A stretch of DNA of 64,000 nt from Callipepla californica brunnescens (Eukaryota; Chordata; Aves; Galliformes; Odontophoridae). The translations under genes and the position numbers were made by a program. The stretch is from NCBI GenBank assembly GCA_023055505.1, contig JALIRH010000002.1, positions 25,612,437-25,676,436 on the forward strand, written 5' to 3'. Under the pieces are notes generated by a model. That model worked only from the letters and a program-made list of their open reading frames with translations, was not told the origin of the DNA and ran no database searches. Of the stretch, positions 11,372-24,066 are shown in pieces. Position 1 is the stretch's first letter. Each line of letters starts with the position of its first letter.

Positions 11372-11580
11372 CATAGAATCAAATAATAGCTTGGGATGGA
11401 AGGGAACTTTAAAGATCATCTAGTTCCAACCCTCAGACATGGTGCTGACATCTTTCACTAGATCAGATTGCCAGAAGTTCCATCTAACCTGGCCTTGAAC
11501 AGTTCCACAGGTGGAGTATCCACAGCTTCTCTGGGTTACCTGTTCCAGTGCCTCAACAATCTCATAGTCCTCAGGCCCTG
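11372..11580 (-). mobile_element. CR1 LINE 3' end, minus strand
   Basis: It begins with the reverse-complemented tail (CATAGAATCA) and continues GGGATGGAAGGGAACTTTAA, then CCAGTGCCTCAACAATCTCA. The 5' boundary near 11580 is approximate. Confidence 0.88.
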
Positions 11581-12514
11581 AAACAGGATTTAAGTATTCC
11601 GCCTGGAAGATGTGATGCTCATTTTCCACTGTATTAGTTTCCCTCCTATAAAAATACTTCTAACTGCAGTTACCTAAACAGTACCTTGAATTAGTTCACC
11701 TGTTGTGAACTAATGGAATACAACTGAATGAAAAAAAAATTAATCGATTTAATGTTATAGTAGAAGGACTACTATATCAACAAGGATCAAAGCCTAAGAT
11801 ATCTGCTGGGCAATTAAACAAATTTTCCAGCTAGTCCTAAAACAAACAAACAAAAAAAAAGCTAAGTAATTATTGCTACTTTTCACAGGAAATGTCTTTG
11901 GCCAATTTTCAATATAAATAGGAAAATAAAAAAATTGTCTGACAACTTTGTCCATGTATCACGTTACTTTGTGTCTGTAACTTGTGATTTGCAGCATAAA
12001 GTAGACATTAAACTGCCTCAGTTCACATGAAAATTTGAGATGACAATGGAACAAAGGATGAAAATCCATTTTCTATATTTCCCAATAAATATTTTGGAAA
12101 CTATTAATGGCTATTCAGAGTCCTCAAAAATATCTTTGATCTCATTAGTTGCAATGCAAGTAATGATCTAAGTACTGGGGTGTTTTACATCTTAATGTAC
12201 AGATTGGCAGATAATGGATGAAAAATTGTTCATTTTGCAGTTATTAGTAATTATGCATGTAAGGTCCAGTCGTGGTGCAAATAATTTTGCATGAAAGAGC
12301 TAAAAATACATTCTGCTTGTTGACTGGCAGACATTTTCTTATCATTGCAGAATAGTTAATAAAGCCATTGATTACTTGAAAGTCTAGCAGAGCACTAAAA
12401 ATTCCCTGGTGCTAAGTCTAAGAGATTGAAAACACAAAATTAATTAAAAATAAAATCTGGTTATGCCTCACTTAGAATATGCTTTGAGGCTTTTTATTTG
12501 TATTTCCCATCACC
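11581..12514. other. AT-rich unique sequence
   Basis: No feature is supported. Confidence 0.6.
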
Positions 12515-12572
12515 ACCCCACCCACCCCCACTCCCCCCGACAAAAAAAAAAAAAAAAGAAAAAAGAAAAAAC
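12515..12572 (-). repeat. G-run cluster (minus strand) abutting an A-rich tract
   Basis: On the plus strand, C-runs of 4, 3, 5 and 6 lie at 12516-12538, separated by A, A and ACT. The minus strand therefore has four G-tracts with loops of 3, 1 and 1. A long A-rich run begins at 12542. Confidence 0.8.
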
Positions 12573-12796
12573 AGAAAGAGGAATAACAAACCAAAACCAC
12601 CAGAAAGTCTGTTTGGATGATAAATTGATAGATTACTAGTTAATCTAAATAGAATTGGGAGTTGCTTAATCCTGCAGAAAATAAAATAATAGATTTTTTT
12701 AATAATAATTACTGTGAAATCAGTACAATTGGCTTTGATAGAAGAATGAAAAAGATGAATATCTGATAAAAAGTTTCTGACCCTGCAGATACAGAA
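12573..12796. other. short unique interval
   Basis: AT-rich; nothing was seen. Confidence 0.6.
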
Positions 12797-13535
12797 TGAT
12801 AGAATTATAGAATCATTAAGGTTAGAAAGAATATTAAGATCACCAAGTCCAGCCATAAGTTTATCCCCACCATGCATAGTAACCATGTCTCTCAGTGCCA
12901 CGTCTACACAACTCTTGAACACCTCCAGGGAGAGTGAGTACATCACTGCTCTGGACAGCCTTTTCCAATGCCTCACCACTCTTTCTCGGAAGAAATTCTT
13001 CCTAATATCCAGCTGAATCTCCCCTGCCACAGCTTAAAGCAATTACTTCTTCTGCTATCACTGTTGAATGGGAGAAGAGTCTGATCCCCACCTCACCACA
13101 ACCTCCTTTCAGGCTGAGGGAGAGCGATAAGATCTTCCGTCAGTCCCCTCTTCTCCAGACTGAACAATCCCAGTTCCTTCAGCCACTTCCCATAATACTC
13201 ATGCTTTGTTGCTTTTCTTTGGACACATTTTGGTGCCTCAATATCTTTCTTGTAGTGAGGGGCAGTACAAGAACACAGTACTCAAGGTGCAGCCTCACCA
13301 ATGCAGAGTTCAGAGGGATGATCTCCCTGCTCCTCAAGCTATGCTATTTCTGATAGATACAAGCCAGGATATCATTGGCCTTCTTGACCACCTGGGCACA
13401 CTGCTGGGCTCATGTTCCACTGACTGTCAGCTAACAACCCCAGATCCTTTTCCTCCGTGAAGCCTTTCAGCCACTCTGGCTCAAGCCTGCAACAGCGCAT
13501 AAATTTTTTTGACCAAAGTGCAGGACTCATCACAT
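12797..13535 (-). mobile_element. CR1 LINE, about 740 bp, minus strand
   Basis: It starts at the reverse-complemented 3' tail (ATAGAATCATTAAGGTTAGA). It extends back through CTCTTTCTCGGAAGAAATTC, CCTCTTCTCCAGACTGAACA, the region around CACTGCTGGGCTCATGTTCC, and the leucine/histidine-containing start of the RT C-terminal part at about 13530. The 178-codon minus-strand frame at 12494-13030 lies partly in this element and partly in the A-rich flank; it is not a gene. Confidence 0.95.
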
Positions 13536-13811
13536 GGTCTTGTTTAAGTTCAAATAATATATAAACACGGTCTAGTCTTAAGCATGACTGTAGTCAGCTG
13601 GCTTTAAGTTCCACAAATGTTTGGCTTAAATAGACCAAAATTATCATGCAAACAGAAAGGAAATGGGACCACTTACACAATTAAAATGTATTTGGTTAAC
13701 TAATAAAACAAATGAAATAGATTGGCTTGAAGAAAGAGAAGCATTTCTTGCATTCAGAGATCAGAACTTGGCTATCAAATCCATCATTTTTTTTTTTCAT
13801 ACCCCACTTAC

Positions 13812-13900
13812 CTCTCTCCTCTCCATATGTTCGACCCAGGCTGTACCTTCAGGAAGGTGACCTGAGTTCTCATCTGTTTGTAAGCGTGATTCCAGTTCCT
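13812..13900 (-). CDS. candidate internal coding exon (89 nt)
   Basis: On the minus strand an acceptor (TCTGCAATTTTATTTACAG) precedes and a consensus donor (GAGAG followed by GTAAGT) ends the segment. It is open from 2 nt plus 29 codons: ELESRLQTDENSGHLPEG then TAWVEHMERRE, ending at a codon boundary (phase 1 to 0). The sequence is charged and non-repetitive, and two CpG-bearing codons occur in otherwise CpG-poor DNA. An alternative upstream acceptor ending CCTCTGCAAG, 33 nt before the listed exon start, would extend the same open frame. I do not recognise the protein. No partner exon is identified. Confidence 0.35.
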
Positions 13901-16900
13901 CTGTAAATAAAATTGCAGAAGGATTACCTTGCAGAGGAAAAGAATAATAATTTGGTGGTGAGTGCTTCAGATTCACAGGGAAATTAAACTTCTTCACGCA
14001 GCAAAAACTTCAGTACTGACCTGTCTATGGGAGGGAGCTATCATTAATACCATAAATATTTCTCCTTCCCACTTTTTTGTTCTACCATATTTTCATAAAG
14101 ATTTTATTCCTTCTTTTTAACAGAAGGAAAGTCTAGACTTCTCCTGAATAGCACATACAAACTGAAACACAGACAAAGGGCATGTATACAGCTTTAGGGT
14201 TCTGCACGATAATCCACTTACGAAAAATACCAGTCACTTACACATAAACACTATTTGAAACAGAGATGAAGTTCACATCACAGTTAGTGTCTTCTTTTCC
14301 TTCCTTTCTTTTTATGTCACTGGTTTAGCTTCTCAGGTGTCTGTTGGGTTTTTTTCGCTCCTCATGCTATCATTGGAGATACTGAATAGAGATGATACAA
14401 ATCTATTTTTAGCTAATAAGCAGATCTAGGCAAAACTGAGTTATTTCATGTTGCAGGGACTCACACAGTCTTTTGGCTTTTGATTTATTTGATCTCAAAT
14501 GCTCAGCGTTATGCTTTGAATTTTATGTTCAGATTCAAATTCAAGGTAAAATTCATTTGAAAGTACCAATCCTGTTCTGCTGCTGCAGACAGGCTGCATG
14601 AAAGTAATTCTGACTGACTTCAGTATTTGAAAACAAAAGTTCACTATATAATTTCACCAATTTCACCAAATTACACTTTGATCTTACCCAGAATTGTTGG
14701 GGTTTGACTAGTTTATGTGACCATTGGACCGAAGATACAACGTGTAAATTTTTTCATTTATTTAAAATCTAATGAGTCTTGCTTAATTTTAGATTTTATA
14801 ATAAAATTCTATGTGGTTTCAAGTTTAAAATCAGATATCAGGCACTTAACAGGCACAGATACTTAACGATGCACTCCACATAGTTTAAAAAAATGAAGGA
14901 TGAAAATGTTATCCTTGCAGAATCCTGAAGACTTCCTTCATGCTCTTCATGGAAATTTTCCCTTTTTCCTTCTTCAGCCTTCTTTTTCCTAGTTCTGCTT
15001 GGACCCTTCTCTTTTCATCAGTCCTCCTGTTAATTTTGTCTCATGTCTGCAGATTCTTTCTGGAGTGGATCAGCTTTGTGGAGATCAGTATCAATGCACA
15101 TCTTAGTGTTAGGAGTTTGGTCTGAAAGCAGACTTTAGCTTACGTGCCATAATATAAATAACAGACACATCTCCAAAAAATATGTTATGAGGCTTGACCT
15201 GCAGTATTGACCATATTTAAAAGAAAAGTATCCAAACTTCAAAAGTATTCCCCATTTTCTTACAGCTTTTGTAGTTGACCAAGATGTAGCAAAACCTTTC
15301 TGTTCCCCACAGGCATATCTACTTGTTTCTCTTGATACTGCACTAAATTCAAACTCTGACCCCTCAGCATTCAGCTCCGAGAAAATTCCTGAAGCAGCAA
15401 AATTACTCTGCCCAGTTTCTTTATGCAGTGCTTTTAACTGAGTGCCACATTTGCCTTTCAGACAGCACATCTACTCTTTGGTTTTGGCCTCAGGTGAAGT
15501 ACTTATTGATTACTTTCATGCATGCTTGCAAGTGGGTCAGTCCCAGCTAGACTAATGCCTTTTCATCTCTACTCCAGTGCCTTAGCCCTTCTCCACACAA
15601 TATTCTGCCTCCTCAGTCCCATGGAGATTAAGTGTGGGCTGCAATGGCAGCTGTTTTGAATGCTGACAAGCACAATCTGCTTGGAGATAGCACACACTTC
15701 TCCATTTCAGAGGTAGAGCAATATCAGGTGTCCCAACTGCTCCTAGAATTCACCCTTGGCTCTAGGGAGATGATTTTCAAAGGCAGACTCTAGGGCTGAG
15801 CAAGTCCAAGTAGACAGCCCCATTAGGGCATTCATTTAATATAGGGTATGGTGAATAACAGCAGCAGTTAGGAAATACAGTTTTCAGAGCAACCTCCATT
15901 TACCAGGTCAGTGCCCCAGTGAATGAATAAAAATAACAGATATGAAGTAAATGTTTTTGTTTGAATGGTTGAGCTAATTCTCAACCCAGCTTTCTTCCTT
16001 AAAGTAGATACTGTCATTTAAGAGGATAATCCAATTTTCCTTTGGTAGGATGCTCAGAACAAAGAATCATCTGCAACAGAGCTGCCTTGGAGGCTTTGAG
16101 GGTTCAGCTGAGTTTGACTCTGTGCTGTTTCTGAGAAACAAGTGTTCTCTAGCTGCTGCACACCACATGTGCACTCCCTGCAGTGCAGTACCTACTGACT
16201 TCTAATGAAAATGCTCTGCTTACTCAACCCTGTAAAAACTTTTTGCAATTTATCGGGCAATTCTTCTAGGATAAGTACCAACAATATTACACTTCTTCAT
16301 AGGAAACATCAAGTTTACAGAAAATTGTTTGCACTTGAACAGTCTAAGAATGTACATATAACTACTCAGTGTTTATTAAAAAAGTGTTACAATCATATAC
16401 ACTCCTCAGAAACTCTGTAATCAATTTTTTTTTTTCAGACTGTGAGGATGCACTGGTCATCTGCTTCACTTATCCTACTGTAAACTCCTTTCATTCAACA
16501 AACATTGCCATATGGAGGCCTATAAAATATGTAGAAAATTCTCAGCTAATATCAAAGCTGTGAACTTCCATTACTTTGAAAAAGAAATTAGAAATATCAT
16601 GATAGGCTTTTTTGGAAATAAAATTAAAAATAAAGCAAACAATCCTTTGAAAGTATCCGTGCTTCCAGACAATGTTTTTACTTCAACCTTATGCTTTTAG
16701 AAATAACAGTCTTCTAATTTACACTCTGTACAGAGAAAATCTTCATGATAAGAGAGGTTCAGTACTCTTATGCACGACCTATCAGTCTCCTTGTTTATGA
16801 ATAAATTTCAGGAAAAAGTAAACACACAATAAAAAAAAAAATTATGTATCATGTAACAAATAATACCATTGTATCTATCAGATTCTATATTTGGAAATCA

Positions 16901-17547
16901 TTTCTTTATGTGTTTTAATTGCCATAGATCTAATTTAAAAAAAAAAATCTGCTGAACCCTCTGTATTCTACATCAAACTGAAAGATAACCATGGTTACAA
17001 TGCCAAGTTCTAAGCATGAAATTGCAGCCTTTAGATGCAGCAAAAATGATATATTGGCTCTCACAGGCACATCTGCACCAGTTCCCATATTTGCGTACTA
17101 AGAACAGACTGTTTACAAGATAAGGTGACTGACACTCTTAATTACAGACTCATACTTCTAGATAAAAGAAGATTATTATTTGCATAACCTGTTTGGTTAC
17201 TAGAATATTATACTTTGCTTGGGCTAATAAAAAATTAAAAATTAATAATAAAAAGAGGTTTTAATATCTTTAAAGCCAAGAGATAAACCTTCTTCATTGT
17301 TGTTGTTTGGTTTTGCGGAAGATATGATATTGTCTCCTGGTCTCTCTATACATGCATAGATTTACATATAGTGCAATACATATACATACATTCACACTTA
17401 CACACCCACACTCTCAGAAAGTGTAAGACATTCAGGGTTAGGGCTTGAAGTAGAAAATATTCTCAGAATTTTTCTCTAACAAGAGAACAGCTGTAATAGT
17501 AATTTTATTTAATGTGCGTGTTATTCTTATAAATGAACCCTTTAAAT
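13901..17547. other. AT-rich unique sequence
   Basis: No repeat family is recognised. A 111-codon minus-strand frame at 15135-15470 is open without a matching donor; it is treated as unsupported. Confidence 0.5.
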
Positions 17548-17607
17548 GGAAGGAAGGAAGAAAAGAAGAAAAGAAAAACGAAGAAGAAAAGAAAGAAAGA
17601 AAGAATA
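17548..17607 (+). repeat. purine-rich (GAAA/GGAA) low-complexity tract
   Basis: An uninterrupted run of A and G apart from one CG step. Confidence 0.9.
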
Positions 17608-20166
17608 AGGAGACATGGGCAGAATAGGTTTAGATTCTTTTCCCTAATTCATTCCTGCAGCATTTTGCTAATGAGATACACAGTGAAATTACATCACTCA
17701 TGCATTATTTAACATCATGCCCTTCGGAATTTCTACAGCTTGAGTTTAGATGACTCATAAGCTTGAAATCAGGGCAGCTCTAGGCAATTTAGGTTTCAGA
17801 ACATAGAGCAACAGAGTACATGTTATTCTACATCCATTACTTTTCAATTTTTTTAACTTGATCTAACTGGGGAAATGAACATGTCCTTGGAATGACAGTT
17901 GCAGAAAAGTGATCTGGAAGTGATGACTGATTTTCCTCAGCAAGATGTGGTGCTCAGGTAAATGTCTGAAAGTCAGATGCAGAAATCATCACATTGGCAA
18001 AAAACACTATGATTTAATGAGAGAGAAAATTTGTCCAATTAGGCAAGAAAATAACAATGTCAAGTATGAATGTAATTATGTTTGCAAAGTGTCAGAATTT
18101 CACCTATTATGTCCTATCATCCAAAACATAGACATGTGTCAATATAATGATACTAGCAGCTAATGGAGAAACAGTGAGTTTGTTACCTCTAGCAGGCTTT
18201 ATGCTGTTGTTTTCCTTTCAGGTATGTTCTGCAGGCCAATACTGAATGTTTATTCAACTAAACTAACTACAAAGGGCACATCTGAAATAAATGGCAGCTG
18301 GCAGACTTTATGTTTGGAATCTAACAAAATCAACTGTAAAACACAGTGCAGAAGTAACATTCAAGGTCTCTGACTCATAATCACATCTCAAATGATTAAC
18401 TTGATAAAGATTACATAAAGGAAGCATTTGTTCAGAGTGCACATTCAGGCCACACTTTCACAAAGTAGCCTGCAAAAAAAGGCAGCAGATCCGCTGTGAT
18501 GGAATGTCCTTCTTGCAGTTCTGGTTGTTGGCAAATACTCCTCAAGAAACTATACAAATGCAGGCTACTACTAAGTACCACATGCAGAAGCCCTCACGCA
18601 AGCAGGGCCAAGCTGGGCAGCCTGCTTCCCCCCATTAGCTAATGTTCATGATCGCTGGAAGCCGTAGGGAGCAGCAACAAAATTGTCATGAACAGGTTTT
18701 ACAAACTGTTCTGATCTGTCCAGACTTCAGAGTGTGTCCTTCTGCTGTGCCCAGATGATATCAACTGTAGTAAGACACAACATTATAACACATATATACA
18801 TGCATTTCTAATTTTGGCTAGCACATGACCATACCCACTCAGCAATACCATATGTAGCACCAGATAATTAGTAAAGTCCTTTGCTTTGAGGCACACTGAT
18901 GTGATGTGAAATCTGTTTGATCAGCAGAGGAAGTCAGTTGTGTAGGTGAAGATCAGATGTTAGCCTCAAGGCATTTCAATCCAGGGACTACTCCCTTGGC
19001 AGGATAATCTCAATGGCTGCAGGGAAGAAAAGGTGACTTTTCAGATAACTAAAAGCAATGCCAAACAGACCCTTTCTCTTTATAGATAGCGCTGCAGAGA
19101 AAAGAAAGGCAGAGAAGCCACAGAGAAATAGTAAAACATATCTTCTTCTACAAACTCTCCATGGTGTGGGCAGCTGTGTGCAGCACTCTACACTGGAGTG
19201 ATCTTCATGGTCATTTCATGCAGTGATCAAACCTATTAAGCCCAAAACTACGCAGTCAGAAATGTTATGGGGATGTTTTTCTTCCTTCAGAGTAAAAAAA
19301 TCAGATGTTGGCTCAAGTGGTTTTATGATTACCTAATAAAATGTAGGCATCTTATTGCTTATGGACCCCACTTGATCAGCCAAAGAGGTTTAAGTGACAA
19401 AATCTTCAGTGGGGCAGAGTGGAGACTTTGGGAGAGTGGAGTGGCTAGAAACAAGACTTTGTGACATGGCAATTTCCTCGCAGTTCAGTGATTTCAGTGA
19501 TCTTTTAATGAGGGAATGTAAAAATTCAGCTTATTTTCCCATATAATGTTTATTAAAATCATTATCTTCTTAAACTCTCATCACTTACCAATGTCAGCAT
19601 TGATTTTATCTTTATTATAATAAAACCATTGGGAATCAGTCCTGTCATTTGTTTGTATAGGATAGTTAATTCTATTTACCTGTTCTACCAGTTTTTCTGT
19701 CACAGTTCTTTCAGAATTTATCCATCCAGTTGGACATTTTTACAGGGTCAGTCTCTAAAAAAACTGTCATTGCCTTGAGGCATTACTGCAGTGTAAACAA
19801 TATATAACCATTCATCCTACTCAAGGCCAACTGGTGACTGCAAATTCAAAATCAATATGACAAACAAAGCACTAGCAGAAGAGTAAAGCCACAAAGATAC
19901 ATGTAAATGCTTGACAGACTCTTAAAACTCAGTGAGATACATTCTTGTGAGCCACTAAAGTTGTGTGTACAAAGGATGACGGAAAGCTATAGACTCCACA
20001 GCACTAGGAACCTAGAGTACTTGCAGTTAAAAAGGAAATAATTAGAATAAAATGCGCAAGATAAATGAGATAAATTGCCATGTTATTCTGAGAAGCGCTC
20101 ATGGAGAGAAATGCATATACCTTCAGAATTTTAAATAGAACCCTGAAAAGTAAATTACAAATAAAA
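17608..20166. other. AT-rich unique sequence
   Basis: No gene or mobile element was recognised. Confidence 0.55.
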
Positions 20167-20251
20167 AGAGTAAAAGAAAGAGTAAAAGAAAGAGTAAAAG
20201 AAAGAGTGAAAGAGAGGAAAAGAGGAAAAAAGGGAGAAAAAGAGAAAGGAG
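20167..20251 (+). repeat. 12-bp tandem repeat (AGAGTAAAAGAA unit) decaying into purine tract
   Basis: Three to four near-perfect 12-base units, followed by irregular GAAA/GGAA sequence. Confidence 0.9.
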
Positions 20252-20374
20252 TTGTTACATTCTCATGTTTCTAGATCTTTTGACAGATGGAGCAACAGAC
20301 TGAAGATCCTTCAGAGTGGATCTAAAAATATGGAATTGCTGCCATCCTAGCCTAGCCTACTCTAACCCCAACAA

Positions 20375-20537
20375 CTGGGGAAATGGTTTTAAACTGGAAG
20401 AGAGTAGATTTATACTAGATATTAGAAAGAAATTCTGTAGTGTGAGGGTAGTGCTGGAACAGGTTGCCCAGAGAGGTTGTCAATGCCCCCACCCTGGAGG
20501 CATTCAAGGCCAGGCTGGATGAGGCTTTGAGCAAGCT
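20375..20537 (+). mobile_element. CR1 fragment, plus strand, lacking its 3' tail
   Basis: It encodes the CR1 C-terminal motif in frame (GNGFKLEESRFILDIRKKF) followed by CAGGTTGCCCAGAGAGGTTG and CATTCAAGGCCAGGCTGGAT. It stops abruptly at 20537 with no 3' UTR or terminal repeat. The next base begins a CR1 segment of opposite orientation. Confidence 0.9.
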
Positions 20538-20731
20538 GGACCATCCAGCCAATTCCTTATCCAGCAAGTGATCCATCCACCAAATATATTTTTCTCCAAC
20601 TTAGCAACCAGGATGTCATGCTGGACAGTATTAAATGCCTGGCACAAGTCCAGGTAGATGACATCAATTGCTCTTCCTTTATTCACTGACACTGTAACTC
20701 CATGAGAAAAGGCCATCAAGTTTTCAAGCAT
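20504..20731 (-). pseudogene. CR1 reverse-transcriptase fragment (RT finger motif)
   Basis: A 75-codon open piece. Residues about 25-50 carry [18 protein letters not shown], equivalent to the [YF]-x-D-x-x-[KQ]-A-F-[DN]-T-V motif of non-LTR reverse transcriptases. The motif ends in RNWLDG, and the last few codons run into the inverted neighbour. No intact start or catalytic [YF]xDD box is present. Confidence 0.85.
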
Positions 20732-22350
20732 GACTCGCCTTTGGTGGAGCCATGTTAGTTACCACCAATCATGTTGTCTTTATTTCCCATGTGCCTTCAG
20801 AAGGATCTGCTCCATGATCTTGCCAGGCCCAGAGGTGAGACTGACTGGCCTTTAGTTCTCTGGATCTTCTTTTTTTCGCTTCTTGAAAATGGGGGTTATG
20901 TTTCCTCTTCTCCAGTCAGTGGGAACTTCACCAGATTGTCATGACCTTTCAAATATGACAGACAGGGGCTTGGCAACTTCCCTCAGACCCATGGATTGAT
21001 CTCATCAGGTCCCAGCACCTTCAGGCTGGTCTTGAACCTCATCTTCACTTATAAAGGGTGGATCTACCTTCTCCAGATACCATTACTATATGCAACTTGG
21101 GTGGTGTGGCTGGAGCCCTTGCTCATGAAAACTGAGGCAAAGAAGTCATCGAGCACCTCAGCTTTCTCCTTATCCCTTGTGACCAGGTCTCCAGTTTCTG
21201 CTTCCACTCCCTATAGATTTTCTTTTTGAGCTTCAAGAAGTCCAGGAGTATTTTGTTGATCCATGGAGGCTTTCTGGCATTCTTGTATGCCTTCCTTTTT
21301 CTCAGGATGCACTGCTTCTGGGCTTGGAGAAGGTGGTCTTTGAATATTGATCAACTTTCATGGACCCTTCTTCCCTCCAGGGCATTCTCCTATGTCACTC
21401 TGCCAAGCAGTTCCCTGAAGTGTTCAGTGTCTGCTATCCTGAAGTGCAGAGTAGCAAGCTTGCTGCGCACCCTCTCTGACACCTGCAGAATTTTGAACTC
21501 CACCATTTCATGGTAACTACAGTCAAGGCTGCCCTGGAGCTTCACATTACTCACCATCCCTTTCTCATTGGTGAGGACAAGGTCCAGCATTGCACTTTTC
21601 CTCGTGGGTTCTTGTACTACTTGATCATCAACACATTCTAGGAGCCTCTTTGACTTCTGGCGCATTGCTATATTGTCTCCAATGAGACATGACATGGAAG
21701 TCCCCATGAAGACCATGTTTTGTGAATGTGAAGCTGTTCCTATCTGATTATAGAAGGCCTCATCCACTTGGTCCTCTTGATCAGCAAACTCCTTCTACAG
21801 TGTCTCCTTCCCTTGCCTTCCCTTTTGCCCTGACCCAGAAGTTCTCTGACAGCTCCCATCTCCATGTAGAGCTCCATGGATTCCAGGTGGCTGTTGAAGA
21901 AGATGTCAACACCCTCTCCTCTTCTCCCCTGCCTATCTTTCCTAATCTTTTCCCATCTATTCCTACACTCCAGTAGTGAGAGTCACCCTATCATCTCTCA
22001 GTGATGGCAGTGACATTATAGCTCTGTAGGCACATACATGCCTGCAGCTTTATTCCCCATGCTTCTCACACTGATGTACAGTAACTTGAATTGGGCTCCT
22101 ATTGAGGCTGATTTACCAATTATAGTTCCCTTATCCTGAACCTCAGGTGCTGTCTTCCTGGCCTGTGATCATACTCCAGGCCCAGGGTATCCATTACCAT
22201 TGCCAGCCTGAAAGTGGGATGGTTTGAAGATTGTCTCCCCTGGCAACTCTAGTTTAAAGCCCTCCTGATTAAACTGGAAAGCTTGCTGCCAAAGATGGCC
22301 TTCCCCTTGTCTAACAGATGAACCCTGTCCTCCTCTAGAAGACCAGATTT
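20538..22350 (-). mobile_element. CR1 5'/central region: endonuclease and N-terminal reverse transcriptase, minus strand
   Basis: Read on the minus strand from 22350, the order is: an upstream linker; an endonuclease-type segment (LLYISVRSMGNK near 22070); a segment with ECVDDQVVQEPTRKSAMLDL and SYHEMVEF (21390-21767); an [18 protein letters not shown] stretch near 21150; then the RT finger/palm motif [18 protein letters not shown] (about 20610-20670) ending at RNWLDG. Frameshifts break it into at least two open pieces. The RT catalytic motif and everything 3' of RNWLDG are missing. Most avian CR1 copies lack this 5' half, so retention is unusual. It is not functional. Confidence 0.9.
21390..21767 (-). 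pseudogene. CR1 endonuclease-domain C-terminal fragment
   Basis: A 125-codon open piece with the endonuclease-end signature: LLECVDDQVVQEPTR, LDLVLTNEKG and SYHEMVEFKIL. Here the usual catalytic S-D-H triad of APE-type endonucleases appears as S-Y-H, so the catalytic aspartate is replaced. It continues into the linker before RT. It is a dead fragment. Confidence 0.85.
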
Positions 22351-22690
22351 ATCAAAATTAGTTCCACTTGCCAACAAGAACCAGCAGATTACTTTTCACA
22401 AATCTACTCTCCAAACCTTTGTCCCCTAGCCTATACATATTTACAAGACTGCCCCATATGAGGCTCAGAGTCTAGAATCCCTCATATTAAATTTCATAAA
22501 GCTCGTGATTGCTCAGCCCTGTATGTTTCCAAGCTCTCACTGCAAGATCTCTCTCTTTATTCTCAAGGGAGTCAACAGCTTCTCCTAATTTAGTATCATT
22601 TGCTAAATTAGTATGCACTCAAGTCCTGCATCCAGATTGTTTGCAAAAAAAGTAAAGAGAACTAGCCCTAAAATCTACATCCAGTTTATT
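22351..22690 (-). mobile_element. CR1 fragment from the RT catalytic-box region, minus strand
   Basis: On the minus strand the codons include NNLDAGLECI, an ANDTKLG remnant of the F-A-D-D-T-K-L catalytic box, a TSFMKFN-like stretch and YRLGDKGLES…LLVLV. These belong downstream of RNWLDG in an intact element, yet here they sit upstream of the endonuclease segment. It is shifted in frame several times. Confidence 0.8.
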
Positions 22691-24066
22691 GCTGTGTCAG
22701 GGAAAGACAGATTACAGGTCACGTGAACAATATTACACCTTATTTTTCAGGTCAGCACCTGTACTAAATGCTCATCCTTAATGGGAAGAGAGGTGGGGAG
22801 GGGAGACAAGGAACACTGTAGAGAGATTGCCTGCAGTAAATAAGTAGGTGAAATTTCAGAAGAAATCTGTATCAACTCTAACAGCTAGGTTTTTTAAACC
22901 ACATTACTGGACCTCTTCTCAGATTTTTTTCTTGTCTTGACTTTTTTTCTCTCTCTTTTTCCTTCTATTCCATCCTTAAAACTCACAGGCAATTATTATA
23001 AGGTCTGTTTATTTTTCAGATTTTCTTTTCACCAAATTCCAGGAATGGAACAAAACATTTATGGATAAAAATATAACAAAATTATAGTGGCTGTCTTCAG
23101 AACTTATCATCTTTTCAACTTTCATTAGTTTAAAAGAAAAAAAAAAATGTTAGATAACAAAAAAAAAAAAAGCCATCTATTGTCCACACTGCAAACAGAA
23201 GTGTCATCATAGAAGCAGAAACACGTTGTTAATATTGTTTTCCAGGGCATCATTGCCAGATAACACTTAAAGAAACATTTAAAAGAGTACTTCTTTTCTT
23301 ATATTTACTAGGAGCTCTTTCAAATGATAAGTAAAATAGGAGAGAGCAGGAAAATGCTTGTCTAAAAATATAAGTTGTCAATGACAGTAATTGACATTCT
23401 AGACCACTGAATGGGAGAAGCTGACCTCTCAGTACTATCTATATTGGATATGGCAAATGCTTTCAAATTTGAGGATTCATGTCACATCCAGCAGCTAGTA
23501 CCAAATCATCTTCCTTCTTCTTCTCTGCCTGTATTCTTGATTATTTAGTGTTTTGCTAGTTAAAATTAGATTGTTAGCTCCTACATATCCTTCCACATGC
23601 TTGCAAAGCTGTATGGACACATTTGATATCATATAAATTATAAATAATAATAAAATATCAGGCTTTTTAAGCTTTTTATCACTGTAAATGCTTCCTTCAG
23701 GTTATATTATGAGTATCTATATTCCAGAAATCTTAATCCTGATCATATATGGAATCAGTAAAGAAAAATATCACCTGGAATTACTCTTAGTTGAGGAAGC
23801 TATCAACATCATTAAAAAGAGAAAACTGAGATCTTTGGTTTTTATGGCCCTAAGATCTTTTTCTTGAAACTAAACTATCTATCTAGAAAAAGCCAGATCA
23901 CACAAAAAAACAGACTCTTTCTGTTGCATGTGTTTGTCTTTACAACAGAATTAGTGATCTGGAGAAGTAATTCTTTGTTCAGAATAAGAAATTGTTTTTT
24001 ATCGTCATCAATGAATATTCCATAATTTTTTGTTTGTTTTTTGTTTTTTCTTTTTGCAAATTAATT

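Noticed and set aside
12494..13030. 178-codon minus-strand open frame, the longest in the window
   Set aside because: It overlaps the 3' part of a CR1 element, then runs into the A-rich tract and G-runs. No domain or splice support.
15135..15470. 111-codon minus-strand frame with an acceptor-like site inside
   Set aside because: No matching donor of reasonable strength and no family likeness; this length is reachable by chance in 64 kb.
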